This document shows, in pieces, positions 16,073 through 22,760 of a stretch of DNA of 31,558 bases. Numbering within the stretch: the stretch's first letter is position 1; every line of letters starts with the position of its first letter. The position numbers and the translations under genes were made by a program. The notes under the pieces are model-generated. The model searched no databases. It was not told where the DNA came from and saw only the letters and a program-made list of their open reading frames with translations. Origin of the DNA: a virus; IMG/VR virus record IMGVR_UViG_3300037485_000324, positions 1 to 31,558 of that record; one strand, given 5' to 3'.

Positions 16073-16102
16073 CAAAGATACTAAATAATTGTTAATATCT
16101 AA
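16073..16102 (-). promoter_or_regulatory. Putative Bacteroidota-type promoter before the exonuclease genes
   Basis: On the minus strand TATCTTTG (16080-16073) matches the -7 consensus TAnnTTTG. TTA at 16102-16100, 19 bases upstream, is one mismatch from the -33 TTG. Transcription would start near 16067, about 20 nt before the 37-aa gene, and would separate the exonuclease/methylase/terminase genes from the block above. The element overlaps the end of the cytosine methyltransferase gene by a few bases. Confidence 0.5.
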
Positions 16103-16751
16103 CTATTATAGATGCTTTTAATATATCTTCACATAATTGTTCTGGAATCTTACTTCTATTATAACTTGTTTTTTTTCCTTGTGTTCCTTTTTTAGATCCT
16201 CTTGGTGCGCTTTCGTGTTTGCATTTTGTATTATTATTAAAACATTCTGCTCTTGGTTTCCATCCATTTTGATTAAAAATAGATTGTATATTATTACTCC
16301 AAATATCAGTAGGCTTTGCTCTACTATCTCCATAGGCACAATACCAAACAGTCACTCTTTGTAAATCTTTCATAAAAGGCATTTTACGCATCATTCCTCG
16401 TGGATTTTCAATATAGAAAACCATATTAGGGTTAATTTCTAACCATTCTTTAATAAGGTTTAAATAGTGTTTGTTTACGTTATCACACTTTATAGCGTAG
16501 TCAGTTTTCGGTTCTATACTATTATTTCTATGGGTGTTACAAGCGGCAACTGAATATGTTGTGCAGTCTGGACTTGCCCAAATTACATCTGGAATAAATG
16601 GAACTTGATTCAATTCTAAATTTTCAACATCAGTAACAAGATTAATTTTTTCATATGCAGTCCAATCTATTGAAAAAACATTCATACCTAATTCTTCTGC
16701 TTTATTTCCTATACTTCTAGATCCGGCAAAGATTTCTAAAACATTTATCAT
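16092..16751 (-). CDS. Phage DNA cytosine methyltransferase (C5-type)
   Basis: The 219-aa protein has a compact C5-methyltransferase pattern: LEIFAGSRSIGNKA at residues 5-18 (motif I, SAM site), VIWASPDCTTYS at 57-68 with Cys63 as the catalytic nucleophile (motif IV, here SPDC rather than PPC), and YIENPRG at 113-119 (motif VI). It is short compared with host Dcm enzymes and has a small target-recognition region, as in many phage forms. The likely role is to modify phage DNA against restriction. It is followed by a promoter element and preceded by a nuclease-like gene with a 2-nt gap. Confidence 0.82.
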   Translation of the reverse strand: MINVLEIFAGSRSIGNKAEELGMNVFSIDWTAYEKINLVTDVENLELNQVPFIPDVIWASPDCTTYSVAACNTHRNNSIEPKTDYAIKCDNVNKHYLNLIKEWLEINPNMVFYIENPRGMMRKMPFMKDLQRVTVWYCAYGDSRAKPTDIWSNNIQSIFNQNGWKPRAECFNNNTKCKHESAPRGSKKGTQGKKTSYNRSKIPEQLCEDILKASIIVRY

Positions 16752-16753
16752 TT

Positions 16754-17164
16754 TTAATATTTATTAATTATCGATGCTTGACTTTCTGATAGCATATAGC
16801 AAAACTTGTCTATTAGTTTAGAACTTTCAAACTTTTCAGTTGCTTTACAATTTATAGCAGTTTGTTCTGGTAACTTTAAAGTATCTAAATGATAAAGGTA
16901 GTTTCCATTACTATCAAATACGTAATAGAACTTCATACATTGTTCTTCCATTAGAAAATCATACTTTACTTTTTCTAATATTTTTGTGGGATAATATTTG
17001 TGTCGTAACTTAAATTCAATCACGCAATCGAACCCTTTTGGTGTTTTACCTTTGGCATCGTAATGCTCCATCCCTTCACCAGTCCATTCTAATTGCCAGC
17101 CATCCAAGTTCATCAAATGAATAATGCCTTGCTCCCATTTGTGGTGTGATGTTTCATTACTCAT
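16754..17164 (-). CDS. Possible PD-(D/E)XK nuclease-fold protein
   Basis: The 136-aa protein contains GFDCVIEFKLRHK (residues 44-56), a match to the PD-(D/E)XK active-site core with Asp46, Glu50 and Lys52 (D-x3-E-x-K), followed by helix-like text and a Leu-rich end. Upstream acidic residues (Glu30, Asp36) may complete the site. The family includes RecB-like exonucleases, Holliday resolvases and restriction enzymes. The gene sits directly before a cytosine methyltransferase, so a restriction-like or DNA-processing pair is conceivable. No homologue with known function comes to mind; the motif is short, so the call is tentative. Confidence 0.5.
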   Translation of the reverse strand: MSNETSHHKWEQGIIHLMNLDGWQLEWTGEGMEHYDAKGKTPKGFDCVIEFKLRHKYYPTKILEKVKYDFLMEEQCMKFYYVFDSNGNYLYHLDTLKLPEQTAINCKATEKFESSKLIDKFCYMLSESQASIINKY

Positions 17165-17354
17165 TTTCTTTGTAAATTAAATTAGCCATTAACGTTGCAA
17201 GTTTAGAACTATAAGGTAAATTATATTTTTTAGCTATTGTTATTTGCTCTATTCTTTTACAATCTTTTTCTTTTGATATTTGTTTCAATACAAAATCAAT
17301 TTCATTTTTTAATGTTATAGCTTCTACTATTTCTTTTAAACTATTACTTTCCAT
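17157..17354 (-). CDS. Small hypothetical protein, possible helix-turn-helix
   Basis: The 65-aa protein is highly charged and helical. The stretch IEQITIAKKYNLPYSSKLAT in the second half is consistent with a helix-turn-helix. It overlaps the nuclease-like gene by 8 nt at its stop and the next gene upstream by 11 nt. I do not recognise the family. The size, overlaps and composition are those of phage accessory genes in a middle-expressed operon. Confidence 0.5.
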   Translation of the reverse strand: MESNSLKEIVEAITLKNEIDFVLKQISKEKDCKRIEQITIAKKYNLPYSSKLATLMANLIYKENE

Positions 17355-17547
17355 TTTCTAAATATTTTTTATTTAAATCATCAATGTAAGACTGTATAAT
17401 TTTAGGGTTGCACTTGCAAGGATAATTTACAGCGTGATTAAAATAATGAGCGTGTAATTCACTTATCATTTTATACTCGTCATTGCTTACTGTGTTTCTT
17501 AAATTATCTCTAAAATGCTGCCACCATTCTTTATCTGCTTTTTTCAT
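17344..17547 (-). CDS. Small hypothetical protein (67 aa)
   Basis: The protein is helical, with WWQHFRDNLRNTVSNDEY near the start, two His-rich segments (ELHAHYFNHAV) and a CKCNP element at about residues 44-48. The His and Cys residues could form a metal site. It overlaps both neighbours (4 nt with the upstream 62-aa gene and 11 nt downstream). No family recognised. Confidence 0.55.
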   Translation of the reverse strand: MKKADKEWWQHFRDNLRNTVSNDEYKMISELHAHYFNHAVNYPCKCNPKIIQSYIDDLNKKYLENGK

Positions 17548-17732
17548 TTTCTTTTGATTGTTATTTGGTTTAAATATTCTTTTCTGCTTTCACAGTTGCA
17601 GTTTGGATTTATCTTTTTTACCAGCCACTTGATGCCAGTTACTTTAAATAGCCATTCAAGTTTATTACCTAGTTTTAATTCTTTCGGCTCGTCACCCATT
17701 TCATTTGCTGTGTAGGAATAGTGTTGTTTCAT
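17544..17732 (-). CDS. Small hypothetical protein (62 aa)
   Basis: The protein has a polar N-terminus, a helix with LEWLFKVTGIKWLVKKINP (about residues 26-44), then CNCESRKEYLN. The Trp-rich amphipathic helix and the CNCE motif are reminiscent of short proteins found in many tailed phages, but I cannot assign a role. It shares 4 nt with the gene upstream (93 aa) and 4 nt with the gene downstream. Confidence 0.55.
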   Translation of the reverse strand: MKQHYSYTANEMGDEPKELKLGNKLEWLFKVTGIKWLVKKINPNCNCESRKEYLNQITIKRK

Positions 17733-18010
17733 AGGTTATTTATTTCGTTTTTTACTTCTTTCCAATAATTATATGTAGTAGTATTTACTCCAGATAGTAA
17801 TTTATAGTGACTATCTAATATCTCATCAACTGCTATTAATGCGCATTGTTTGGCTAATTCATTCCAATATGTTAAAACATCAGCACCTAACTCATCATTA
17901 AATTTTTCTGCTTTTTCTTTTGTTTCACTATCAGTAGTCCATTCTAAATCTTCTGCTAATTGATAATACTTATCTACTAACTCTTTTGCTTTTTCTTTTG
18001 CTGGTGTCAT
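17729..18010 (-). CDS. Small hypothetical helical protein (93 aa)
   Basis: The protein is fully helical and acidic: KEKAKELVDKYYQLAEDLEW at the start, a middle segment, then AKQCALIAVDEILDSHYKLL (about 48-67) and YWKEVKNEINNL at the end. The ALIAVDEIL and YWKEVKNEI elements recur as a pair in Bacteroidota phage proteins as I recall them; the function is unknown. The start ATG follows the 43-nt gap downstream of the DUF3310-like gene. Confidence 0.6.
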   Translation of the reverse strand: MTPAKEKAKELVDKYYQLAEDLEWTTDSETKEKAEKFNDELGADVLTYWNELAKQCALIAVDEILDSHYKLLSGVNTTTYNYWKEVKNEINNL

Positions 18011-18053
18011 AGCTGATTTTCTTTTTTATAGATTTCTAATAGTTCTTTTCATC

Positions 18054-18419
18054 TTATTTCTTTTCCAACTGTTTAATCGCCCACTGAGCGTAATTAATAA
18101 TCTTTTCAAAGTCTTGTTTGTCTTGTCCTTTTTTTCTCCAATTATACTTGTCTATGTTCCCACGAACAAATGATAATCGTTCTTCTAATGTGCAGTTACT
18201 TTCCATTCGTTCAAACGTATCAATTCCTATTTGGTATTGTATTGGCTTTTCTGTTGGTTTAGCATCGTTCCAATCTTCCCAATAAGCATAACGCTCTGGT
18301 GTTAATTTCCATTCAAAAGCAAGTCCTAAATCATCATTTAATTCACCATTATATTTTTTCATTCCGCTATACTTTAAAGCCTTTTCTCTAATCTCTTTTG
18401 GTAATTCTGATATTTTCAT
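18054..18419 (-). CDS. DUF3310-like hypothetical protein
   Basis: The 121-aa protein has a C-terminal segment (VRGNIDKYNWRKKGQDKQDF then EKIINYAQWAIKQLEKK, about residues 84-121) with the pattern of DUF3310: conserved asparagine, K-Y-x-W-R and a helical Trp element. The N-terminal 60 residues include LAFEWKLTPERYAYWEDW. DUF3310 proteins are small phage proteins of unknown function, sometimes fused to nucleotide kinases. It overlaps the 62-aa gene by 4 nt. Confidence 0.65.
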   Translation of the reverse strand: MKISELPKEIREKALKYSGMKKYNGELNDDLGLAFEWKLTPERYAYWEDWNDAKPTEKPIQYQIGIDTFERMESNCTLEERLSFVRGNIDKYNWRKKGQDKQDFEKIINYAQWAIKQLEKK

Positions 18420-18604
18420 TTTGTTTTTGTTTTAATTTCTGTTGCTACTTTGTTCCAATAATTACACGCTTGTGTCTCATCACGTTTTCTGCTTTGTGTA
18501 ATCAATCCGTTTACTATTTCTTTTAAATGTTCAATAGGATATTTATTGAGTAGCATTATTACTCTTTCATCTACTGTAAATTGTTCTTCTAAATCAAATT
18601 CCAT
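18416..18604 (-). CDS. Small hypothetical protein (62 aa)
   Basis: The protein is helical: EEQFTVDERVIMLLNKYPIE at the start, KEIVNGLITQSRKRDETQAC and an ending YWNKVATEIKTKTK. The YWNKVATEI element resembles the YWKEVKNEI end of the 93-aa protein nearby, so the two may be related paralogues or share a partner. It overlaps the sigma-like gene by 11 nt and the DUF3310-like gene by 4 nt. No known function. Confidence 0.55.
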   Translation of the reverse strand: MEFDLEEQFTVDERVIMLLNKYPIEHLKEIVNGLITQSRKRDETQACNYWNKVATEIKTKTK

Positions 18605-19130
18605 CTTTAATTTGTTTTTTAATTCTTACTACTGTGTTGCGTATGCTCCAATAACTTAAGTTGGTTTCTTCTGCTAGTTTAGTGACTGAATAAGCCTCGA
18701 TAAATATCTTTTGGTATATGAACTTAATATAACATAAAGATGCCTTGTAACTGCTGTATTCTGTTATTTCGTTTATCTCTTTATCCAAGTCAATAACCCA
18801 ATCTTTTACTAACTTGTTTTTTTTATTAAATTCAACCTCTGTATACTCTATATCATCTTGCACTAGAATAACATCGTCAATATTTATTACTGCTCTTTTT
18901 TTTGCTTTTCTTAAATCATCAAAGTACATATTCTTTAAAGTAACGTAAACAAAAAAATAATTTACTTCCGTTCCATTGTACATTAAATCATTATTTTTAT
19001 TTTGATTGTACGTGTGTATTTTAATATACATTTCTTGAACATAATCTTCTGCTATGTCTTCATTACACCCAAAAGATAAAACGTATTTTAACCAAAGGTT
19101 ATGCTTCAAGAAAAGTATATCTAAAATCAT
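18594..19130 (-). CDS. ECF-like RNA polymerase sigma factor
   Basis: The 178-aa protein has the two-domain layout of small sigma factors. Region 2: YVLSFGCNEDIAEDYVQEMY (about residues 16-35) followed by NYFFVYVTLKNMYFDDLRK (about 58-76), like the -10 recognition and core-binding helices. Region 4: EAYSVTKLAEETNLSYWSIR (about 144-163), then VVRIKKQIKDGI, a helix-turn-helix. It could redirect host RNA polymerase to phage middle or late promoters. It directly follows the helicase gene with no gap. Sequence divergence is high, so promoter specificity cannot be read off. Confidence 0.7.
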   Translation of the reverse strand: MILDILFLKHNLWLKYVLSFGCNEDIAEDYVQEMYIKIHTYNQNKNNDLMYNGTEVNYFFVYVTLKNMYFDDLRKAKKRAVINIDDVILVQDDIEYTEVEFNKKNKLVKDWVIDLDKEINEITEYSSYKASLCYIKFIYQKIFIEAYSVTKLAEETNLSYWSIRNTVVRIKKQIKDGI

Positions 19131-20042
19131 CTACAAAAAGTTTAATTGGCTTTCTTTGATGGTCCTCAAAATCGATTTGCCATTTATACTAAAGCCAACA
19201 TTATTTTGTAAAGCTACGATTTCTATCGGATTATCAATGCTTGTTGGTCGGCCTCCAGTTTCAATCTCTTTTACCTTCCGGATGTGTATCATTGTCGTAG
19301 TGTATAGTTGTGGGTGCAAAGTCAATCGATGTATCACTACAAAGTCATCGGCTCTGTTTACAAACTTACCGCCACCTTCTACATCTGATGCCATTGGCGG
19401 CAGCGGATGCCCAGCAAATTGATGGTCGTTCTTGTACACCATTCTTAAAGCGTTTGTGTTTGCGTGTGTGTTTAACCACATTGAAATTTTATTTTCCTTG
19501 CAGAACATTCTCATTTCTGTACACGCTTGATAATCGTATTCGTGACCGCCTAAAGATTTCATTTGATCGTGGTCTTTTATAAGTGCATTATACGGATCCA
19601 GAAGTATTCCATTATAGTTGAATTCCTTTTTAACTTCTTTGAACATTACCAATGCTGTGTGGTAATCGTACATTACTGAATTATCTACAAATTTAAAATG
19701 ATTATTTATAAAATCAGTATGTGTTTTAAAGTTGCTTTCACTTACTAAATTTATTGGTGTTTCATCTAAAAATTCTACTATCTTTCGGATCAAAGAATAA
19801 CTGTCATTTTCTGTCGAGCATACCAACCATTTAAGATTATGTTTTAATGAATAACAAAGCATTAGATAAAGAATGCTGGTCGTTTTACCTACATTAGCGT
19901 GTCCAAGTACTATATTGAAATTTGATGTCTTAAAACGAATGTATTCGTCTAATTCTGGTATATCAAGTTTCAATCCTTCTTTTAGTTTTCCGCTTCTGAT
20001 ATTGCGAATGATTTCTAATTGTTGTTTGTAGTCTATTAACAT
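19131..20042 (-). CDS. DnaB-type replicative helicase (RecA-like domain only)
   Basis: The 303-aa protein has the DnaB C-terminal signature: Walker A GHANVGKTT at 47-55, Walker B GILLDPYN at 145-152 (Asp149), NTHANT at 191-196 (sensor His193), GGGKFVNRADDFVVIHR at 223-239 and an arginine-finger element RKVKEIETGGRP at 255-266. The DnaB N-terminal domain is absent, so it resembles compact phage helicases that load with another factor. It overlaps the 76-aa gene by 7 nt and ends one base before the sigma-like gene. It likely unwinds phage DNA at forks. No primase domain is present. Confidence 0.87.
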   Translation of the reverse strand: MLIDYKQQLEIIRNIRSGKLKEGLKLDIPELDEYIRFKTSNFNIVLGHANVGKTTSILYLMLCYSLKHNLKWLVCSTENDSYSLIRKIVEFLDETPINLVSESNFKTHTDFINNHFKFVDNSVMYDYHTALVMFKEVKKEFNYNGILLDPYNALIKDHDQMKSLGGHEYDYQACTEMRMFCKENKISMWLNTHANTNALRMVYKNDHQFAGHPLPPMASDVEGGGKFVNRADDFVVIHRLTLHPQLYTTTMIHIRKVKEIETGGRPTSIDNPIEIVALQNNVGFSINGKSILRTIKESQLNFL

Positions 20043-20266
20043 AATTCAAATTCTGTATTATAGTAGTTTTCACTTGTTCCTTTTGCTTCTTTTTCAACTG
20101 CATTAAATTGACCATTTACATAAGCATTTTTTATTTGATGTTTTTCTAATTCAAAAAATTTATAATAATCATTAATAAATTGCCTACCTTCTAAAGTATT
20201 TGTATTAAATAAATTTGGATGCTCAATTTCTAATTGGCTAAATAATTCTTGCATTGCTGTTTTCAT
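20036..20266 (-). CDS. Small hypothetical protein (76 aa)
   Basis: The protein is polar and helical, with FFELEKHQIKNAYVNGQFNA (about 37-56), then EAKGTSENYYNTEF at the end. The ENYYNTEF-like ending is, to my recollection, frequent in Bacteroidota phage proteins. It lies upstream of the helicase with a 7-nt overlap, and downstream of a perfect 8-bp hairpin (20291-20319). It could be a helicase loader or partner, on position only. Confidence 0.55.
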   Translation of the reverse strand: MKTAMQELFSQLEIEHPNLFNTNTLEGRQFINDYYKFFELEKHQIKNAYVNGQFNAVEKEAKGTSENYYNTEFELC

Positions 20267-20290
20267 AATTTTGTTTTAGTGTTTTAATAT

Positions 20291-20319
20291 ATCGGCAGCA
20301 ATATTAATTTACTGCCGAT
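20291..20319 (-). promoter_or_regulatory. Perfect 8-bp hairpin between SSB-like and 76-aa genes
   Basis: ATCGGCAG (20291-20298) and CTGCCGAT (20312-20319) pair perfectly around a 13-nt AT-rich loop. On the minus strand it is followed by ATATTAAAA, without a T-run, then by the leader CACTAAAACAAA and the next ATG at 20266. It lies 12 bases past the SSB-like stop codon. It could lower transcription between the SSB-like gene and the helicase genes, protect the mRNA 3' end, or be an operator for a dimeric protein. Confidence 0.55.
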
Positions 20320-20331
20320 TTATAGTTAAAT

Positions 20332-20694
20332 TTAAAAAGGTAAACCATCTGACTCGTCTTCTTGCTCTGCATTGTCCATCATTGCGTTTATACCTTGTCT
20401 GTCTGGCATAAAACTTTCAGCACTCTTTTCTCTTTCACCTTTGTTGATGTTCCAGCCTTGAATGTTTGCAAAGTAACGACCTTGCCATTCTGTGCCTCTC
20501 AAGTTAATACCGATTTTGACTGTATCACCAATTGCAAAGTTGTCTAATAAGTTAGTTTTGTCTTGTGTGAACTCAACTGGAATAGTCTGTGGATATTGTT
20601 CGTCTGTCTTGACTACTACTAAACGCTTTTTAAATCCTTTTGCTCCGATTGTTTCGGTTGCTCCTACTACGATAATCTGTCCTTGTACTTCCAT
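20332..20694 (-). CDS. SSB-like OB-fold protein (DUF3127-like)
   Basis: The 120-aa protein starts with an OB-like region: GQIIVVGATETIGAKGFKKR (residues 5-24), then FTQDKTNLLDNFAIGDTVKI and a TEWQGRYFANIQGWNI segment (about 68-83). The last residues EDESDGLPF mimic the acidic hydrophobic tip of bacterial SSB, which docks partner proteins. The pattern resembles DUF3127, common in Bacteroidota phages. It likely binds single-stranded DNA during replication and recombination with ERF. The gene ends 12 bases before the 20291-20319 hairpin. Confidence 0.75.
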   Translation of the reverse strand: MEVQGQIIVVGATETIGAKGFKKRLVVVKTDEQYPQTIPVEFTQDKTNLLDNFAIGDTVKIGINLRGTEWQGRYFANIQGWNINKGEREKSAESFMPDRQGINAMMDNAEQEDESDGLPF

Positions 20695-20706
20695 TTTATT
20701 AATTTA

Positions 20707-20910
20707 TTAATTTTTTTTTATTTGTATAAAGTGTTTTATAAATTCATAGCAATTCCAATAGTGTTCTATTTGTTTCTCTTCATTTGTAATGCAATCTGTT
20801 TTTTCACTTTTATAAATTTTACCTTTTTTATAAACTACTTTTTTATTATCTTTCATTTTTACCTTTTTAATGCAGACAAATTCAGTTCCTATTTTAATTT
20901 GTTTAATCAT
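20707..20910 (-). CDS. Small hypothetical protein (67 aa)
   Basis: The protein is basic (many Lys), with GTEFVCIKKVKMKDNKKVVY (about 8-27), a turn KKGKIYKSEKTDCITNEE and HYWNCYEFIKHF near the end. The three-strand-like arrangement with KGKIYKSE and CITNE resembles a short beta-barrel repeat protein found in phage early regions. It follows ERF by one base and precedes the SSB-like gene by 12 bases. Function unknown. Confidence 0.55.
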   Translation of the reverse strand: MIKQIKIGTEFVCIKKVKMKDNKKVVYKKGKIYKSEKTDCITNEEKQIEHYWNCYEFIKHFIQIKKN

Positions 20911-20911
20911 T

Positions 20912-21493
20912 TTATTTGTTGTTTAATAATGCCTCTTTTACTTCGGCTGTTAATGTATATTTTTTTTCAATTAGTGTAATATCGCCACCGCCTTGCATAT
21001 AATCTAATGCTTTTGAATATTCTGTTGTTCCAACTTTTAATTCTGCTTTTACTACTAATGTAGTTTTTTCGTGTTTGTTGGTTGCATCAGCATCGGCAGT
21101 ATCATCAATCAAAAGTAAGTTACCTAATGCGTATTTTTTACCGTAGGAACTTGCAGAACCATATCTTTGTGGCATTGCCATTCCTTTTTGCTCTTTGTCT
21201 ATTTCAACAATAGCTTGTGCATCTATTTTCTGTCCACTTTCAACATCAAAAATAGTAGCGATGCTTTGCATTATTGGTGGGTTAGCATTTATTAAACTTT
21301 CATTAATCGTAAAATAAACTTTGTACTTTTGATTAAATGGTTTTAATGCTTCTAGAATATCCTCAGCACTTCTAAATTTGTATTTTCCAAATGCATTAAA
21401 ATTGCTTTTCTGTGCTTTGAACTCAAACTGTATGTTTGAAAGTTTTTCTCCTAGTTCTAATTGTCTTTGCGTTTCAAAAATTGTTTTTTCCAT
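20912..21493 (-). CDS. erf: ERF-family single-strand annealing protein
   Basis: The 193-aa protein shows the ERF pattern: FNAFGKYKFRSAEDILEALKP in the N-terminal third (split at residue 45), FDVESGQKIDAQAIVEID (about 83-100), then RYGSASSYGKKYALGNLLLI (about 109-128) and DDTADADA (129-136). ERF proteins anneal complementary single strands and help circularise or recombine phage DNA. The C-terminal 50 residues are a variable tail. It lies with the SSB-like gene and upstream of NinG-independent helicase genes, so it belongs to the replication-recombination block. It starts one base after the 56-aa gene. Confidence 0.82.
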   Translation of the reverse strand: MEKTIFETQRQLELGEKLSNIQFEFKAQKSNFNAFGKYKFRSAEDILEALKPFNQKYKVYFTINESLINANPPIMQSIATIFDVESGQKIDAQAIVEIDKEQKGMAMPQRYGSASSYGKKYALGNLLLIDDTADADATNKHEKTTLVVKAELKVGTTEYSKALDYMQGGGDITLIEKKYTLTAEVKEALLNNK

Positions 21494-21494
21494 T

Positions 21495-21665
21495 TTAGTT
21501 TTGTTTTAATGTGTATGAATAATTGTTTTGGTACTCGTTTGAAATAATCTGTGCATCTATAACTTCGATGTTCATTGTCATTCGTTCAACTTGGTCTTGT
21601 AGTTTTAAGTTTTCTACTCTTAAGGCTTCGTTGCTGTGTCTTAAATAATTAATTAGGTCTTCCAT
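21495..21665 (-). CDS. Small hypothetical coiled-coil protein (56 aa)
   Basis: I found this short gene by reading the gap before ERF. ATG at 21665 opens 56 codons ending in TAA at 21495, one base before the ERF start. The product is helical: MEDLINYLRHSNEALRVENL then KLQDQVERMTMNIEVIDAQI, with heptad-like Leu/Val spacing, so a coiled coil is likely. No family recognised. Confidence 0.6.
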   Translation of the reverse strand: MEDLINYLRHSNEALRVENLKLQDQVERMTMNIEVIDAQIISNEYQNNYSYTLKQN

Positions 21666-21668
21666 TTT

Positions 21669-21848
21669 TTAATTTGTTTTAGTGATTTCTGTGTATTCGT
21701 AATATTCATCATAATAAAGGCTATAACTTAAATAAGGATGTATCATTTGCCATTTCTGTTTCATTGCTTGTGCTTCATCGTGTGTAAGTAAAACAGTGTG
21801 CGGATAGCCTTCCTCTAGTAATACCCAGCGTGTGTCTTTAATCTCCAT
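21669..21848 (-). CDS. Small hypothetical protein (59 aa)
   Basis: ATG at 21848 opens 59 codons to TAA at 21669, overlapping the preceding gene by 11 nt and followed after three bases by the next ATG. The product is aromatic-rich: MEIKDTRWVLLEEGYPHTVL, DEAQAMKQKWQ and a Tyr cluster (LYYDEYYEYTE). The leader of the gene below it carries CACTAAAACAAA. Function unknown. Confidence 0.6.
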   Translation of the reverse strand: MEIKDTRWVLLEEGYPHTVLLTHDEAQAMKQKWQMIHPYLSYSLYYDEYYEYTEITKTN

Positions 21849-22023
21849 ATTTCACGTATAATTCAAAGATTAATTGGCTGTCTCTGTTTAGTTGGTCCAG
21901 TTGGTCACCATCTAATGGCTGCCCAGCGTAATCGGCACTAACTACATAAATGTCTGAATGGTCTGGATAATCTACGTAATCTATTCCACCGAATTCAATA
22001 TTGTCAAATAGTTCAAATTTCAT
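21838..22023 (-). CDS. Small acidic hypothetical protein (61 aa)
   Basis: The protein is strongly acidic: FGGIDYVDYPDHSDIYVVSA (about 11-30), then DYAGQPLDGDQLDQLNRDSQ and YVKYGD at the end. It has the size and composition of small phage proteins that mimic DNA or bind partners, but no known family is recognisable. Its start shares a base with the 50-aa gene stop (TAATG). Confidence 0.55.
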   Translation of the reverse strand: MKFELFDNIEFGGIDYVDYPDHSDIYVVSADYAGQPLDGDQLDQLNRDSQLIFELYVKYGD

Positions 22024-22175
22024 TACTTGTAAGTTTTAATATTAATAATAGCTGTTTTCTTTTCTGTCTGCACTTCTTTGATGTTAAATACAACTTCGAT
22101 GTGTGTTAGTTCTTTATCTCTTTTATATACTTCCATCATCTGGTTGTATATCTGTTGAAAGTCTTCGCAACTCAT
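22023..22175 (-). CDS. Small hypothetical protein (50 aa)
   Basis: ATG at 22175 opens 50 codons to TAA at 22023, with TAATG shared with the next gene. The product begins MSCEDFQQIYNQMMEVYKRD and ends in beta-like EVQTEKKTAIINIKTYK. It begins one base before the stop codon of the gene upstream. I found it by eye in a gap that otherwise holds nothing. Function unknown. Confidence 0.6.
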   Translation of the reverse strand: MSCEDFQQIYNQMMEVYKRDKELTHIEVVFNIKEVQTEKKTAIINIKTYK

Positions 22176-22391
22176 TTAATTATTTGTTAAATATTCAACT
22201 ACTTCTTGTTCAAAATCTTCTCGCATATCTTCAATCAGATCTTCTGCATCTATTCCGTTTAGTGTAATATTGTAAATTTCCCATTCTGCTGGTGACCCCG
22301 GATACTCATAAGTTTGTTGCTCATAAGGCTCGTAGTTATACTCAAAATCGAAATCGAACCCTTTGTAATTTATTGTGCTTTTAGTTCCCAT
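22176..22391 (-). CDS. Small very acidic protein (71 aa)
   Basis: The protein is rich in Glu, Asp and Tyr: YKGFDFDFEYNYEPYEQQTY (about 9-28), EYPGSPAEWEIYNIT and DAEDLIEDMREDFEQEVVEY near the end. High acidity and aromatic content could indicate a DNA-mimic or a partner-binding protein. Similar short proteins recur in phage early regions. The stop codon follows the 50-aa gene start by one base. No catalytic motif. Confidence 0.55.
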   Translation of the reverse strand: MGTKSTINYKGFDFDFEYNYEPYEQQTYEYPGSPAEWEIYNITLNGIDAEDLIEDMREDFEQEVVEYLTNN

Positions 22392-22393
22392 CT

Positions 22394-22609
22394 TTAGTCT
22401 TTATTAAATAAGTTAGATAATTCAATTACTCCTAAATTTTTATCGTTAAATCTGCATAAATTTACGGCAGTATTTACAGTTAAATTTAGCCAAGAGATAT
22501 TTCCTTTTAATTCTAAAATTGTCTTTTCAGTTAAACAAGGATATAATAAAGCCTCTTGTTGTAATTTTTCTAAAAATTCTGGTTTTAATGTTTCAAATAA
22601 TGTTTTCAT
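22394..22609 (-). CDS. Small hypothetical protein (71 aa)
   Basis: The protein is helical: MKTLFETLKPEFLEKLQQEA at the start, LKGNISWLNLTVNTAVNLCR (about 34-53) and a Leu/Asn-rich end. There is no membrane helix of full length and no motif that I know. Its leader contains CACTAAACACTAA on the minus strand, as does the 37-aa gene at 15933-16046. It starts with the same MKT as the 28-aa peptide just upstream. Confidence 0.55.
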   Translation of the reverse strand: MKTLFETLKPEFLEKLQQEALLYPCLTEKTILELKGNISWLNLTVNTAVNLCRFNDKNLGVIELSNLFNKD

Positions 22610-22628
22610 AATGTTTAGTGTTTAGTGA

Positions 22629-22715
22629 TTAATATAAAAATCTAGTGATAAAATAAATTGCAACGATTGCAATAAAATAAACTTGGTATTTCTGTTTTGA
22701 TAAAAATGTTTTCAT
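22629..22715 (-). CDS. Transmembrane micropeptide (28 aa)
   Basis: ATG at 22715 opens 28 codons to TAA at 22629. The peptide is a short basic start (MKTFLSKQKYQ) and one hydrophobic helix of about 16 residues (VYFIAIVAIYFITRFLY). It ends 19 nt before the next gene. A single-pass membrane micropeptide from the early operon could target the host envelope or an inner-membrane complex. The frame is short, so a chance ORF is possible, but composition and spacing support it. Confidence 0.5.
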   Translation of the reverse strand: MKTFLSKQKYQVYFIAIVAIYFITRFLY

Positions 22716-22760
22716 AGTTTTAAATGCAGTTTATAGTATGCTGCTCCACTTTGTTTTTAA

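Noticed and set aside
16118-16339. Second minus-strand frame inside the cytosine methyltransferase gene
   Set aside because: It overlaps a gene with clear motifs and its Lys/Asn/Ile-rich text is what a shifted frame of AT-rich DNA gives.
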